Origin: Burkholderiales bacterium
GTDB lineage: Bacteria; Pseudomonadota; Gammaproteobacteria; Burkholderiales; Casimicrobiaceae
Direction of reading: 5' to 3'
Assembly: GCA_020853025.1 (NCBI GenBank)
Contig: JADYZP010000038.1
Span: 1-49,826 of the forward strand
DNA: 49,826 nt
In this document: positions 40,544 to 49,826 of the stretch, one piece after another
How positions within the stretch are numbered: position 1 is the first letter of the stretch
How the letters are laid out: the number at the start of each line of letters is the position of its first letter
Notes under the pieces: model-generated
Told to the model about the DNA's origin: nothing
Database searches by the model: none
Seen by the model: only the letters and a program-made list of their open reading frames with translations
Translations under genes and position numbers: made by a program

Positions 40544-42415
40544 ATGCGCCACAGATCCACCTCCCTCCCGGGGCCGGCAGCCGAACCGCATGTGCGGCGA
40601 CCCGGCAACAGCGACTGGACGACGGTACGGACGCTGCTGCCCTACCTGTGGGAGTACAAGGGTCGCGTGCTGGCGGCGATCGCCTGCCTGGTACTGGCCA
40701 AGGTCGCCAACGTCGGCGTGCCGCTGCTGCTGAAGCAGATCGTCGACGGCCTCGACCGCACGACAGCCGTGCTCGCCGTCCCGCTCGCGCTGGTCGCCGC
40801 CTACGGGGCGCTCCGGCTGTCGACGACGGTGTTCACCGAGTTGCGCGAGTACCTGTTCGCGAAAGTGACGCAGCGCGCGGTGCGCAAGATCGCGCTGCGG
40901 GTATTTCGCCACCTGCACGCGCTGTCGATGCGCTTTCACCTGCACCGGCAGACCGGCGGCTTGACGCGCGACGTCGAGCGCGGGCAACGAGGCATCTCGG
41001 CGCTGATCAGCTTCGCGCTGTTCTCGATCCTGCCGACACTGGTCGAGATCACGCTGGTGTTGGCGATCCTCGTCGCACGCTACGACTGGATGTTCGCGGC
41101 GATCACGGTGGGTGCGCTCGTGCTCTACATCACATTCACGGTATCGGTCACCGAATGGCGCACGCATTTGCGACGCACGATGAACGAGCTGGATTCGAAG
41201 GCCAATACGCGCGCGATCGACAGTCTGCTCAACTACGAGACGGTCAAGTATTTCGGCAACGAGGAATGGGAAGCGCGGCGCTACGACGAGAGCATGCAGC
41301 GCTGGGAGCAGGCCGCGGTCCGCAGTCAGACGTCGCTGTCGGCGCTCAACATCGGCCAGAGCGTGATCGTCGCGGTTGCGGTGACATTGGTCATGTGGCG
41401 CGCGACCGTCGGCGTAGTCGACGGCACGATGACCATCGGCGACCTGGTACTCGTCAACGCCTTCATGATCCAGCTCTACATACCGCTCAATTTCCTGGGC
41501 GTGATCTACCGCGAGATCAAGCAGGCGTTGGCCGACATGGAGCGCCTGTTCGGCCTGATCGACGAGCACGCCGAGATCCGCGACCGCCCGGGTGCGCCGC
41601 CGCTCGCCGTGCACGGCGCGACCGTCGCCTTCGAGCACGTCGACTTCGGCTACGAGCCGAATCGGCAGATCCTCTTCGACGTGTCCTTCGTCGTCCCCTC
41701 CGGCCGCACGGTGGCCATCGTCGGGCCCTCCGGCTCCGGGAAGTCCACACTCGCGCGGCTGCTCTACCGCTTCTACGACGTCAGCGGCGGCCGCATCGCC
41801 GTCGACGGCCAGGACGTCCGCGACGTGACGCAGCATTCGCTGCACGCCGCGATCGGCATCGTGCCGCAGGACACCGTGCTGTTCAACGACAGCATCGAAT
41901 ACAACATCGCTTACGGCAAGCCGGGCGCTGCGCACGGGGAGGTCGTCGCGGCGGCGCGCCTGGCGCAGATTCACGAGTTCATCGCCGGACTCCCGGACGG
42001 CTACGCCACCGCTGTCGGCGAGCGCGGCTTGAAACTATCCGGCGGCGAGAAGCAGCGCGTCGCCATTGCACGCGCGGTCCTCAAGGCGCCGCACATTCTG
42101 ATCTTCGACGAGGCGACGAGCGCGCTCGACTCGCGCTCGGAGAAGGCGATTCAGGCGGAACTGCGCGCCATCGCGCAGAACCACACGACGCTGACGATCG
42201 CGCACCGGCTGTCGACGATCGTCGATGCCGACGAGATATTGGTGCTCGAGGCAGGCAGGATCGTCGAACGCGGCAGGCATGCCGCGTTGCTGGCTGCCCA
42301 CGGCGTCTATGCGCGGATGTGGCGTCTGCAACAGGACGAGGAGCGCCTGCATCCGGACCGCCTCGCCTCGAACGAGTACTCCGTCGCTCCGCCTGCCGGA
42401 ATAGGGCTGCGGTGA
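40544..42415 (+). CDS. Atm1-type ABC exporter (fused permease-ATPase)
   Basis: This 623-residue half-transporter starts at ATG 40544; an earlier in-frame ATG at 40421 lies inside clsB. Six membrane helices occupy about 45-330, with the Atm1 signatures '[20 protein letters not shown]' and '[20 protein letters not shown]'. The ATPase follows, with Walker A '[19 protein letters not shown]', Q-loop '[20 protein letters not shown]', signature '[14 protein letters not shown]' and Walker B '[20 protein letters not shown]'. Homologues export glutathione-linked compounds or sulfur species and protect against heavy metals. It functions as a homodimer. Confidence 0.92.
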   Translation: MRHRSTSLPGPAAEPHVRRPGNSDWTTVRTLLPYLWEYKGRVLAAIACLVLAKVANVGVPLLLKQIVDGLDRTTAVLAVPLALVAAYGALRLSTTVFTELREYLFAKVTQRAVRKIALRVFRHLHALSMRFHLHRQTGGLTRDVERGQRGISALISFALFSILPTLVEITLVLAILVARYDWMFAAITVGALVLYITFTVSVTEWRTHLRRTMNELDSKANTRAIDSLLNYETVKYFGNEEWEARRYDESMQRWEQAAVRSQTSLSALNIGQSVIVAVAVTLVMWRATVGVVDGTMTIGDLVLVNAFMIQLYIPLNFLGVIYREIKQALADMERLFGLIDEHAEIRDRPGAPPLAVHGATVAFEHVDFGYEPNRQILFDVSFVVPSGRTVAIVGPSGSGKSTLARLLYRFYDVSGGRIAVDGQDVRDVTQHSLHAAIGIVPQDTVLFNDSIEYNIAYGKPGAAHGEVVAAARLAQIHEFIAGLPDGYATAVGERGLKLSGGEKQRVAIARAVLKAPHILIFDEATSALDSRSEKAIQAELRAIAQNHTTLTIAHRLSTIVDADEILVLEAGRIVERGRHAALLAAHGVYARMWRLQQDEERLHPDRLASNEYSVAPPAGIGLR

Positions 42416-42531
42416 GCGGCCATTTGACTTGACGCGCCCGGCGCGCGACCTGGAATGGCCGAAAGCATTGACGATGCCCGCAAAAGCATGAGATAACCGC
42501 GGCTGCCGGGTGTACTTTAAGGTGCTGCCTG

Positions 42532-43452
42532 ATGATTCGCTGCTTACGCACTGTTTTTGCTGGATTATTTGCCGCGCATGCTGCCGTGCATGCGATTGCG
42601 GCTCCCGCCGAACTCAATCCGGCGAAATTACGTCTCGTGTCCGCCAACGTGGTCGTGCTCGACGCCGAGGACGGCCACCGCGTCTATTCCAAGGCCGCCG
42701 ACGAGTTGACGCCGATTGCGTCGCTGACCAAGTTGATGACGGCGATGGTCGTGCTCGATGCCGGGCTTCCCGCCGACGAGATGCTGGAAGTCGATATCGA
42801 CGATTTCGACTTCCTGAAGGGCAGCCGTTCGCGGTTGCGCATGGGTGCCGCGCTGTCGCGTGACGAAATGCTGCGGCTGGCGTTGATGGCGTCGGAGAAT
42901 CGTGCGGCATCGGCGCTGTCGCGTCACTATCCCGGCGGCACCACGGCCTTCGTTGCCGCGATGAATGCCAAGGCGGCGGCGCTGCGCATGACGCGCACGC
43001 ATTACGAGGACCCGACGGGGCTTTCGCCGAAGAACCTGTCGACCGCCAATGATCTCGCCAAGTTGGTGCGCGCGGCCGCCGAATATCCGCTGATCCGCGA
43101 GTACTCGACGACGCCTGCGCATTCGGTCGAAGTACAGCCTACCGGACAGACCATCGGGTACAACAACTCGAACGGGCTGGTCAAGAACGACGCGTGGGAC
43201 ATCCAGCTGCAGAAGACCGGCTATATCCGTGAGGCGGGCCGTTGCGTCGTGATGCTCGCCACCATCGCCAGCAAGCCGATGGTGATCGTGCTGCTCGACT
43301 CGATCGGCAAGCTGGCGCGGATGGGCGACGCGCAACGCGTCAAGTACTGGCTCGAAACCGGCGAATCGATGCCGCCTCCCGTGGTCAAGCGCGCCGTGCA
43401 GAAGCCGCGCGCGAAGGCGGGCAAGTCCGGCAAGCGCTCGCGGAGTCGGTAG
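42532..43452 (+). CDS. pbpG: D-alanyl-D-alanine endopeptidase (PBP7)
   Basis: This 306-residue low-molecular-weight penicillin-binding protein has a signal peptide to about residue 24. The active-site motifs are SLTK (64-67), SEN (121-123) and KTG (228-230). Typical PbpG neighbours such as 'DPTGLSPKNLSTANDLAKLV' and 'NNSNGLVKNDAWDI' are present. The tail is Lys/Arg-rich. It cleaves peptide cross-links in the periplasm. It converges with recN, and a hairpin lies between them. Confidence 0.92.
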   Translation: MIRCLRTVFAGLFAAHAAVHAIAAPAELNPAKLRLVSANVVVLDAEDGHRVYSKAADELTPIASLTKLMTAMVVLDAGLPADEMLEVDIDDFDFLKGSRSRLRMGAALSRDEMLRLALMASENRAASALSRHYPGGTTAFVAAMNAKAAALRMTRTHYEDPTGLSPKNLSTANDLAKLVRAAAEYPLIREYSTTPAHSVEVQPTGQTIGYNNSNGLVKNDAWDIQLQKTGYIREAGRCVVMLATIASKPMVIVLLDSIGKLARMGDAQRVKYWLETGESMPPPVVKRAVQKPRAKAGKSGKRSRSR

Positions 43453-43461
43453 TTTTCAGCT

Positions 43462-43485
43462 GTCGGCTGGCGTCTGCCAGCTGAC
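43462..43485. terminator. Bidirectional hairpin between pbpG and recN
   Basis: GTCGGCTGGC and GCCAGCTGAC form a 10-bp stem with one G-T-type mismatch and a 4-base loop. It sits midway between two convergent stop codons. A short TTTT lies on the left side, so termination of recN is plausible as well. Confidence 0.55.
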
Positions 43486-43496
43486 GATCGACGCGA

Positions 43497-45164
43497 CTAT
43501 CTGCGGCGTCCTGCGGCGAAGAGTTCCTTCGCGTGCGCCCGCGTCTTGGCGGTGATTTCGACGCCGCCCAGCATCCGTGCCAGTTCCTCGACGCGATCGG
43601 CGTCCGACAGCCGCGTCAGTCCGCTTGTCACTGCGTTGCCGTCGCCGGTCTTGTTGACGAGGCAGTGCGCATCGGCAAACGCGGCGACTTGCGGCAGGTG
43701 CGTGACGCAGAGCACCTGGCGACGCGCGCCAAGCACCTGCAACAGGTGGCCGACGGTGGCTGCGACGGCGCCGCCGATGCCGCTGTCGACCTCGTCGAAT
43801 ACCAGCGTCGGCACCTGCCCGGCTTCGCTGCCAACCACCTGAATGGCGAGCGCGATGCGTGACAGTTCACCCCCGGACGCGACCTTCGCCAGCGCTCCGA
43901 GCGCCTGCCCCGGGTGGCTCGCGACGCGCAACTCCGCCTGTTCCAGCCCATGGCGGGCTGCCGCGGCCACGGGCTGCAGCGCGATTTCCAAGCGGCCGCC
44001 CGCCATCGCCAGCGTCTGCATGGCCAGCGTCACGCGATGCGCGAGTTCGGTCGCTGCGAACTGCCGCTTTTTCGAAAGCTGTGCGGCTAGCTCGCGGTAT
44101 ACGTTTTCGGCCTCGGCAGCGCGGCCGGCCAACGTCAGCGCATCGGCAGACAGCGCGAGCGCCGCCATCCGCGCTTCGGTCTCGATGAGCAGCGCCGGCA
44201 GCGCATCGGCGCGTACGCGGTGCTTGCGTGCCATGTCATGGAGCGCCGACAGACGCTCGTCGACGCGCTTCAATTCGTCGGGGTCGAGGTCGAGGCGACG
44301 CTGGTAGTCACGCAGCGCGCGTGCAGCCTCGTCGAGCTGGATGCTCGCCGGTTCCAGCAGGTCGACCACGGCGGCGAGGGCGGGATCGTGAGCGGCAGCC
44401 ATGCGCAGCCGCTGCGTCAGTTGCGCGATGCGCTGCAACAGCGCGTCGTCGGCCTCGGCCAGCGCCTCGACGCCGTCATTGGCGGCCGCGATCAGCTCCG
44501 CGGCGTTGGCGAGCCGCGACTGCGCGGCGGAGAGGTCGCGCCACTCCGACTCGCTGACGGCAAGAGCGGCAAGTTCGCGGCGCCGTCCGTCGAGGAACTC
44601 GCGTTCGGCCGCCGTCGCCTCGGCGGCCTGTGTCGCGGCAGCGAGCTGGTCGGCGGCCGTGCGCCATTCGCGCCATCGCTGCTCGACCTCGCGCGCCAGC
44701 GTGACAAAGCCGCCGAAGCCGTCGATGAGTTCGCGCTGCGTTGCCGCCTCGCCGAGCGACTGGTGCGCGTGCTGGCCATGGATGGCGACGAGACTTCCGC
44801 CGAGTTCGGCGAGCTGCGCCAGCGTGGCAGGCCGTCCGTTGATCCAGGCGCGGCTCCTGCCTTGCGCGTCGAGCACGCGCCGCAGCAGGACCTGATCGTC
44901 GTCGGCCGGCAGCTCCTGTTCGTTCAGCCAGGCACGCGCCGCCGGAACGTCGCCGACGTCGAAGCTGGCCGCCAGCTCGGCGCGTTCCGCACCGGCGCGC
45001 AGCTGCCGCAGTTCGAAGCGATCGCCGAGCAGCAAGCCCAGCGCGTCGACGAGGATCGACTTGCCCGAGCCGGTTTCGCCGGTGAGCACGGTGAGGCCAT
45101 CGTCGAACTCGACGTCGAGCTCGGAGACGACGACGAAGTTGCGAATGGCGAGCGAGCGCAGCAC
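43497..45164 (-). CDS. recN: DNA repair protein RecN
   Basis: This 555-residue SMC-like ATPase has 'MLRSLAIRNFVVVSELDVEF' and the Walker A 'GETGSGKS' (residues 29-36) at the N-terminus. A helical coiled-coil middle part (about 160-370) follows, then the signature 'KVASGGELSRIALAIQVV', Walker B 'TLVFDEVDSGIGGAVAATVG' and 'QVLCVTHLPQVAAFAD'. It acts at DNA double-strand breaks during recombination. It is read after nadK with a 3-base gap, a common pairing. No LexA-type box is evident in the short gap. Confidence 0.95.
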   Translation of the reverse strand: MLRSLAIRNFVVVSELDVEFDDGLTVLTGETGSGKSILVDALGLLLGDRFELRQLRAGAERAELAASFDVGDVPAARAWLNEQELPADDDQVLLRRVLDAQGRSRAWINGRPATLAQLAELGGSLVAIHGQHAHQSLGEAATQRELIDGFGGFVTLAREVEQRWREWRTAADQLAAATQAAEATAAEREFLDGRRRELAALAVSESEWRDLSAAQSRLANAAELIAAANDGVEALAEADDALLQRIAQLTQRLRMAAAHDPALAAVVDLLEPASIQLDEAARALRDYQRRLDLDPDELKRVDERLSALHDMARKHRVRADALPALLIETEARMAALALSADALTLAGRAAEAENVYRELAAQLSKKRQFAATELAHRVTLAMQTLAMAGGRLEIALQPVAAAARHGLEQAELRVASHPGQALGALAKVASGGELSRIALAIQVVGSEAGQVPTLVFDEVDSGIGGAVAATVGHLLQVLGARRQVLCVTHLPQVAAFADAHCLVNKTGDGNAVTSGLTRLSDADRVEELARMLGGVEITAKTRAHAKELFAAGRRR

Positions 45165-45167
45165 GTT

Positions 45168-46079
45168 CTAGCTGCCGGCACCCGTGATCCGCTCGGGTGT
45201 TGCGCTCCAGTGCAGCTTTTCGCGAAGCATCGCGAAAAAATCGTGTCCTTCCGGGTACAGGAAACGGGCACGGAACGGCGCGCGCTTCGCCGTCACGCGA
45301 TCGCCTTCGGCCAGCGTGTAATGCGCCTGGCCGTCGCAGTGGGCGCCGGCGTCGCGGCCGTGCAGCACGGTGACCGTGACCTGCGCGTCGTCCGGAATCG
45401 CGATCGGCCGATGCGTGAGCGCGTGCGGCGCAACGGGAACGATCAGCAGCGACGCGAGCTGCGGCGAGAGGATGGGACCGCCGGCAGACAGCGCGTACGC
45501 GGTCGAGCCGGTCGGCGTGGCGATGATGATGCCGTCGGATCGAATCACGTAGCCGAAGCGGCCGTCGATGTCGACCGCGCATTCGATCATGCTGCCCAGC
45601 GACCCGCGATTGACGACGACATCGTTGAGCGCGAGCGATTCCTCGCGGTCGCCCGCGGCGCGCTCGACGGCGACGTCGAGCAGCGTGCGCCGTTGCTCGA
45701 TGTAGCGACCGGCGAGCATCGCGTCGAGTGCGACCTCCATCCGCGCAAGCGGTATGTCGGTGAGAAAGCCGAGCCGGCCCCGGTTGATGCCGATCAGCGG
45801 CACGTCGAAGGGTGCCATCTGGCGGGCGATGGCGAGCATCGTGCCGTCGCCGCCGAGTACTACTGCCAGGTCGGCGTTGCGCGACAGGTCGGTGGCAGCG
45901 GCGGTGGCGTGCCCCGCGATCGGTGCGTATTCAGCGGTCTCGGCGTCGATGACCACCTGGTGGCCGCGCGCGGCAAGGAACGCGGCGATCTTCGCCAGCG
46001 GCTCGGCGATGCCGGGACTGGCAAAGCGGCCGACCAGAGCGACGCGCTCAAAGCAGACGGGTACTTTCGACACGGACAT
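45168..46079 (-). CDS. nadK: NAD kinase
   Basis: This 303-residue enzyme makes NADP from NAD and ATP or polyphosphate. It has the GGDGT motif (residues 76-80), '[13 protein letters not shown]', '[20 protein letters not shown]' and '[20 protein letters not shown]', then 'GGPILSP'. The ATG at 46079 is chosen; an upstream in-frame ATG at 46190 would overlap the divergent hrcA start. It is divergent from hrcA and forms a unit with recN. Confidence 0.95.
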   Translation of the reverse strand: MSVSKVPVCFERVALVGRFASPGIAEPLAKIAAFLAARGHQVVIDAETAEYAPIAGHATAAATDLSRNADLAVVLGGDGTMLAIARQMAPFDVPLIGINRGRLGFLTDIPLARMEVALDAMLAGRYIEQRRTLLDVAVERAAGDREESLALNDVVVNRGSLGSMIECAVDIDGRFGYVIRSDGIIIATPTGSTAYALSAGGPILSPQLASLLIVPVAPHALTHRPIAIPDDAQVTVTVLHGRDAGAHCDGQAHYTLAEGDRVTAKRAPFRARFLYPEGHDFFAMLREKLHWSATPERITGAGS

Positions 46080-46188
46080 GGCAGCGATTAAACCATACGC
46101 TCCGCAAGCGAAGTCATCGCCCGGACGGATGAGCGCCGCCGATCCTGCGGTTGCCCGGAGTTGTTGGCTGAACGGTAGAATGGACGCC

Positions 46189-47217
46189 ATGCCGGATCCG
46201 CGCGCACAACACCTGCTGAAGTCGCTGATAGAGCGCTACGTCAGCGACGGTCAGCCAGTCGGATCCCGGGCGCTGTCGCGTCATTCGGGTCTCGATCTGT
46301 CTGCCGCGACGGTCCGCAACGTGATGGCCGACCTCGAGGAGATGGGGTTCATCGCCAGTCCGCACACGTCGGCGGGCCGGGTGCCGACTGCCAAGGGCTA
46401 TCGGTTTTTCGTCGACAGCCTGATGGTTGTGCAGCCGCTCGAGCAGCGCGAAATCCATCGCCTCGAAGGCGAACTGACCGCCGACCGGCCGCAGCAGTTG
46501 GTCAGTGCCGCAGCCGGACTGCTGTCGCAACTCACGCAGTTCGCGGGCGTGGTGATGACGCCGAAGCGGCGTGATGCGACGTTTCGTCATCTCGAATTTC
46601 TGCGGCTTGCCGAACGGCGGGTACTGCTGATCCTGGTGACGGCCGAAGGCGACGTCCAGAACCGTATCCTGCATACCGACCGGCCGTATTCGCATTCGCA
46701 GCTGATCGAGGCGTCCAATTTCTTCAACCAGAACTTCACCGGGCAACCGCTGGCGACGATCCGTGCGCGCATCACCGAGGAACTGCGCGCGCTGAGCGCG
46801 GATATCGCGAAGCTGATGGCGGCGGCTGTCGACGCCGGCGAGGGCGCGCTGGCGCAGGGCGAGTCGCTGGTCGTCACCGGCGAGCGCAACCTGCTGAATG
46901 CGGGGGACCTGGCGTCGAACATGGAGCGGCTGCGGCGCCTGTTCGAGCTCTTCGACCAGAAGACGTCGATCCTGCACCTGCTCGACGTCTCGCAGCGCGC
47001 GCAGGGCGTGCAGATCTACATCGGCGGCGAGTCGGGCCTGGTGCCGCTCGACGAGTGCAGCGTGGTCACCGCGTCCTACGAAGCCAACGGCGAGGTGATC
47101 GGCACGCTGGGCGTGATCGGACCGACGCGGATGGCCTACGAGCGGGTGATCCCGATCGTCGACGTCACCGCGAAGCTGCTGTCCAACGCGATCTCGCAGC
47201 AGATGAGCGACGGCTAG
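46189..47217 (+). CDS. hrcA: Heat-inducible transcription repressor HrcA
   Basis: This 342-residue repressor of CIRCE-controlled heat-shock genes has an N-terminal winged helix ('[20 protein letters not shown]', '[20 protein letters not shown]', '[20 protein letters not shown]'). A GAF-like core with '[20 protein letters not shown]' and the final '[20 protein letters not shown]' are also present. ATG 46180, three codons earlier, is equally possible. I found no CIRCE inverted repeat in this window. It precedes hemH. Confidence 0.95.
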   Translation: MPDPRAQHLLKSLIERYVSDGQPVGSRALSRHSGLDLSAATVRNVMADLEEMGFIASPHTSAGRVPTAKGYRFFVDSLMVVQPLEQREIHRLEGELTADRPQQLVSAAAGLLSQLTQFAGVVMTPKRRDATFRHLEFLRLAERRVLLILVTAEGDVQNRILHTDRPYSHSQLIEASNFFNQNFTGQPLATIRARITEELRALSADIAKLMAAAVDAGEGALAQGESLVVTGERNLLNAGDLASNMERLRRLFELFDQKTSILHLLDVSQRAQGVQIYIGGESGLVPLDECSVVTASYEANGEVIGTLGVIGPTRMAYERVIPIVDVTAKLLSNAISQQMSDG

Positions 47218-47264
47218 CGGCCGCCCGCGCAGTCGCACGCCGAATTGCTCGAGGTCAAGCCGCG

Positions 47265-48374
47265 ATGGCGCACGCACCCGAACCTCCGTTCACGCACGAT
47301 CGCACGCCACGCATCGGCATCCTGCTCGCCAACCTGGGCACGCCCGACGCACCGACGCCGGCGGCGGTGCGTCGCTATCTCGCGCAGTTCCTCTCCGATC
47401 CGCGCGTCATCGAGATTGCGCCATGGGCGTGGAAGCCGATTCTCCACGGCGTCGTCCTCCGCGTGCGGCCGCGGCGCTCGGCGAAGAAATACGAGGCGAT
47501 CTGGACCCGTGACGGCTCGCCGCTGCTCGTGTTCAGCCAGCGGCAGCGCACGCTGCTGTTGGGTTATTTGGGCCAGCGACTGAAGGCAGCCGGCTATCCC
47601 GCCGACCTGTGCCCGGTGGAGCTGGGCATGAATTACGGCAATCCGAGCATCGCGTCGGCGATCGACCGGCTGCGCCGATCGCATTGCGAGAAGATCCTGG
47701 TGCTGCCGCTGTTCCCGCAGTATTCGGCGAGCACTACCGCGTCGTCCTTCGACGCGGTCGTCGCGCAGTTGCGCGTGATGCGGCGCGTGCCGGCGCTGCG
47801 CTTCGTCGAGTCTTTCCATGCCGACGACGGCTACATCAAGGCGCTCGCGCAGACCGTCAACGACTACTGGATGAAGCACGGTCGACCGCAGCGGCTGCTG
47901 CTGTCCTTTCATGGCATGCCGCGCCGGACGCTCGACCTGGGCGACCCTTACCACTGCTTCTGCCAGGTGACCGCGCGGCTGCTGGTGCGCGAACTGGGCC
48001 TCGCCGCCGACCAGTGGACATTGACGTTCCAGTCGCGCTTCGGCAAAGCGACCTGGCTCCAACCCTACACGGCCGAGGTCCTGAAGACGCTGGGCAGCCA
48101 GGGCGTAGCGCGGGTCGACGTCTTCTGTCCCGGTTTCGTCGCCGACTGCCTGGAAACACTCGAAGAGATCGGCATCGAAGGGCGCGCGACGTTCATGGCT
48201 GCGGGAGGGCGGGAGTTCCACCAGATTCCCTGCCTCAACCAGCATCCGCGGTGGATCTCGGCGTTGGCCGATCTCGCGTTTCGCAATCTCGCCGGCTGGC
48301 TCGCACCGCCGCCCGACGTCGACGCGCGCGAACTGACCAAGGTCAGGGCCCGGGCGCTGGGGGCACCGCGCTAG
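47265..48374 (+). CDS. hemH: Ferrochelatase
   Basis: This 369-residue enzyme inserts ferrous iron into protoporphyrin IX, the last step of haem synthesis. It has 'IGILLANLGTPDAPTPAAVR', 'GSPLLVFSQRQ', 'VELGMNYGNPSIASAIDRLR', 'VLPLFPQYSASTTASSFD', the catalytic histidine in 'LLSFHGMPRRTLDLGDPY', 'TFQSRFGKATWLQPYT' and 'CPGFVADCLETLEEIGIEGR'. The start is ATG 47265; the longer frame overlaps hrcA. It lies between hrcA and grpE. Confidence 0.95.
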   Translation: MAHAPEPPFTHDRTPRIGILLANLGTPDAPTPAAVRRYLAQFLSDPRVIEIAPWAWKPILHGVVLRVRPRRSAKKYEAIWTRDGSPLLVFSQRQRTLLLGYLGQRLKAAGYPADLCPVELGMNYGNPSIASAIDRLRRSHCEKILVLPLFPQYSASTTASSFDAVVAQLRVMRRVPALRFVESFHADDGYIKALAQTVNDYWMKHGRPQRLLLSFHGMPRRTLDLGDPYHCFCQVTARLLVRELGLAADQWTLTFQSRFGKATWLQPYTAEVLKTLGSQGVARVDVFCPGFVADCLETLEEIGIEGRATFMAAGGREFHQIPCLNQHPRWISALADLAFRNLAGWLAPPPDVDARELTKVRARALGAPR

Positions 48375-48390
48375 CCGGGGTGCCCCCGGC
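48374..48390 (+). terminator. Hairpin after hemH
   Basis: GCCGGGG and CCCCGGC form a 7-bp GC stem with a 3-base loop immediately after the hemH stop. It has no T-tract, so its strength as a terminator is uncertain. Confidence 0.4.
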
Positions 48391-48449
48391 GGCAAGCCTC
48401 GTGTAAATGGCTGTAGCGGAAGCACAATTTTCGGCCGAACCGGGCCGGA

Positions 48450-48477
48450 CTTGAATTCCCGGTCACGGGCCCAACGT
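48450..48477 (+). promoter_or_regulatory. Sigma-32-like promoter upstream of grpE
   Basis: CTTGAAT (48450-48456), a 13-base spacer, then CCCAACGT (48470-48477) fits the heat-shock sigma consensus (CTTGAAA, 11-16 bases, CCCCATNT) with a small number of mismatches. It lies 51 bases before the grpE start. Confidence 0.5.
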
Positions 48478-48528
48478 GCTTTGGATCGGCAACAATCCGG
48501 CAACAATCGTTCCAGGAAGATCGTAGGC

Positions 48529-49101
48529 ATGACTCACCAACCCGATTCACCGAAGGCCACGGCGGAGGTCATCGCCACCGGCGCGCTCGCCGCGGACACC
48601 GGCGTCGACGCCAGTGAGGTCGCGCACGTCGCCGACGATATCGGCGCCCAGCTGATGCAGGTCCAGGCCGAAGTCGCCGAGTTGAAGGATGCGTGGCTGC
48701 GCGCCAAGGCGGAAACCGATAACGTCCGCAAGATAGCGCAGGCGGACGTCGCTCGTGCCCACAAGTACGCGATCGAACGCTTCGCCGAGGACCTGTTACC
48801 GGTCAGGGACGCGCTGGAAAAGACACTCGCCGCGGGTGGGGCGTCGCTCGAAGCCTTGACCGCGGGCGTCGAACTGACGTTGAAGGCGCTGCAATCGGCA
48901 TTCGACCGTGCGCAGGTCGTCGAGGTCGATCCGGCGGGTGAGAAGTTCGATCCGCACCGCCATGAGGCGATGCAGATGGTGCCGTCGGATCTGCCGGCCA
49001 ACACCGTCGTCGACGTCTTCCAGAAGGGCTATCTGGTCAGCGACCGGGTGCTGCGGCCGGCGCTGGTGACGGTTTCGTCCGGTTCGCCCACGGCTGCTTG
49101 A
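48529..49101 (+). CDS. grpE: Nucleotide exchange factor GrpE
   Basis: This 190-residue cochaperone releases ADP from DnaK. A disordered N-terminus and a long helix (about 42-90, 'VQAEVAELKDAWLRAKAETD', then 'NVRKIAQADVARAHKYAIER') are followed by 'FAEDLLPVRDALEKTL' and the beta domain with 'FDPHRHEAMQMV' and 'VVDVFQKGYLVSDRVLRPAL'. The start is ATG 48529 after AGGAAG. It precedes dnaK by 107 bases. Confidence 0.95.
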   Translation: MTHQPDSPKATAEVIATGALAADTGVDASEVAHVADDIGAQLMQVQAEVAELKDAWLRAKAETDNVRKIAQADVARAHKYAIERFAEDLLPVRDALEKTLAAGGASLEALTAGVELTLKALQSAFDRAQVVEVDPAGEKFDPHRHEAMQMVPSDLPANTVVDVFQKGYLVSDRVLRPALVTVSSGSPTAA

Positions 49102-49137
49102 GGCTGAATGACGCCACACGAGCGCCACCATTTCCGG

Positions 49138-49826
<689 letters not shown>

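Noticed and set aside
44220..46091. A 623-codon plus-strand frame across recN and nadK
   Set aside because: It is antisense to two unmistakable genes and its translation has biased composition without motifs.
46080..46188. A CIRCE operator near hrcA
   Set aside because: No TTAGCACTC/GAGTGCTAA-type inverted repeat is visible in the nadK-hrcA gap or before grpE and dnaK.

Overview
The window is GC-rich and reads like the chromosome of a betaproteobacterium, probably Burkholderiales or a relative. The evidence is the gene order nadK/recN, hrcA, hemH, grpE, dnaK at the right end, the YbhP-like nuclease/ClsB pair, a DUF47/Pit phosphate pair, and Bug/TTT and TAXI-TRAP transporters. Roughly the last 18 kb is conserved housekeeping sequence. 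The first 31 kb is accessory sequence with many broken genes.

Region 1 (about 0.3-7.5 kb) is a regulatory locus built around a 991-residue BTAD/NB-ARC/TPR activator. It is flanked by two divergent genes for paralogous small proteins, each followed by an overlapping second small ORF. Both flanking genes have the same promoter architecture: two TCTAACG heptamers at an 11-bp pitch, then exactly 38 nt to the start codon. This resembles the heptameric direct repeats bound by actinobacterial SARP activators, and it is the most interesting signal in the window. The left arm leads on to two exported proteins (DUF1566 and choice-of-anchor/DUF5648). The right arm is cut short where it joins a decayed molybdopterin oxidoreductase.

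Region 2 (7.5-19.4 kb) holds an ArsR-rhodanese regulator with a perfect palindromic operator, a broken sterol desaturase, a VTT-rhodanese membrane protein, a pentaheme cytochrome, several exported hypothetical proteins, DUF47/Pit, and a TAXI-TRAP transporter split by a 54-bp-arm inverted repeat. Remnants of an IS91 transposase, a LysR regulator, an FAD oxidoreductase and an ATPase-type regulator lie between them.

Region 3 (19.7-29.4 kb) is a metabolic island of lower GC. It starts next to a degenerate tRNA-Gly(CCC) and contains tctCBA followed by a complete malonate decarboxylase set (mdcA, C, D, E, G, B, H). No standard malonate carrier (MdcF or MdcLM) is present, so the TTT system is the obvious candidate importer. 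A short transposase-like repeat sits at the right border, and a second copy lies at position 321.

Region 4 (29.5-49.8 kb) holds a PaiB-like protein, a broken DUF3750 gene, an ABC ATPase next to a giant ABC-2 permease/M1 peptidase fusion, a FadL-type porin overlapping a PPK2 kinase, an EEP nuclease with ClsB, an Atm1-type exporter, PbpG, RecN, NadK, HrcA, HemH, GrpE and the start of DnaK. The last two are preceded by sigma-32-like promoters.
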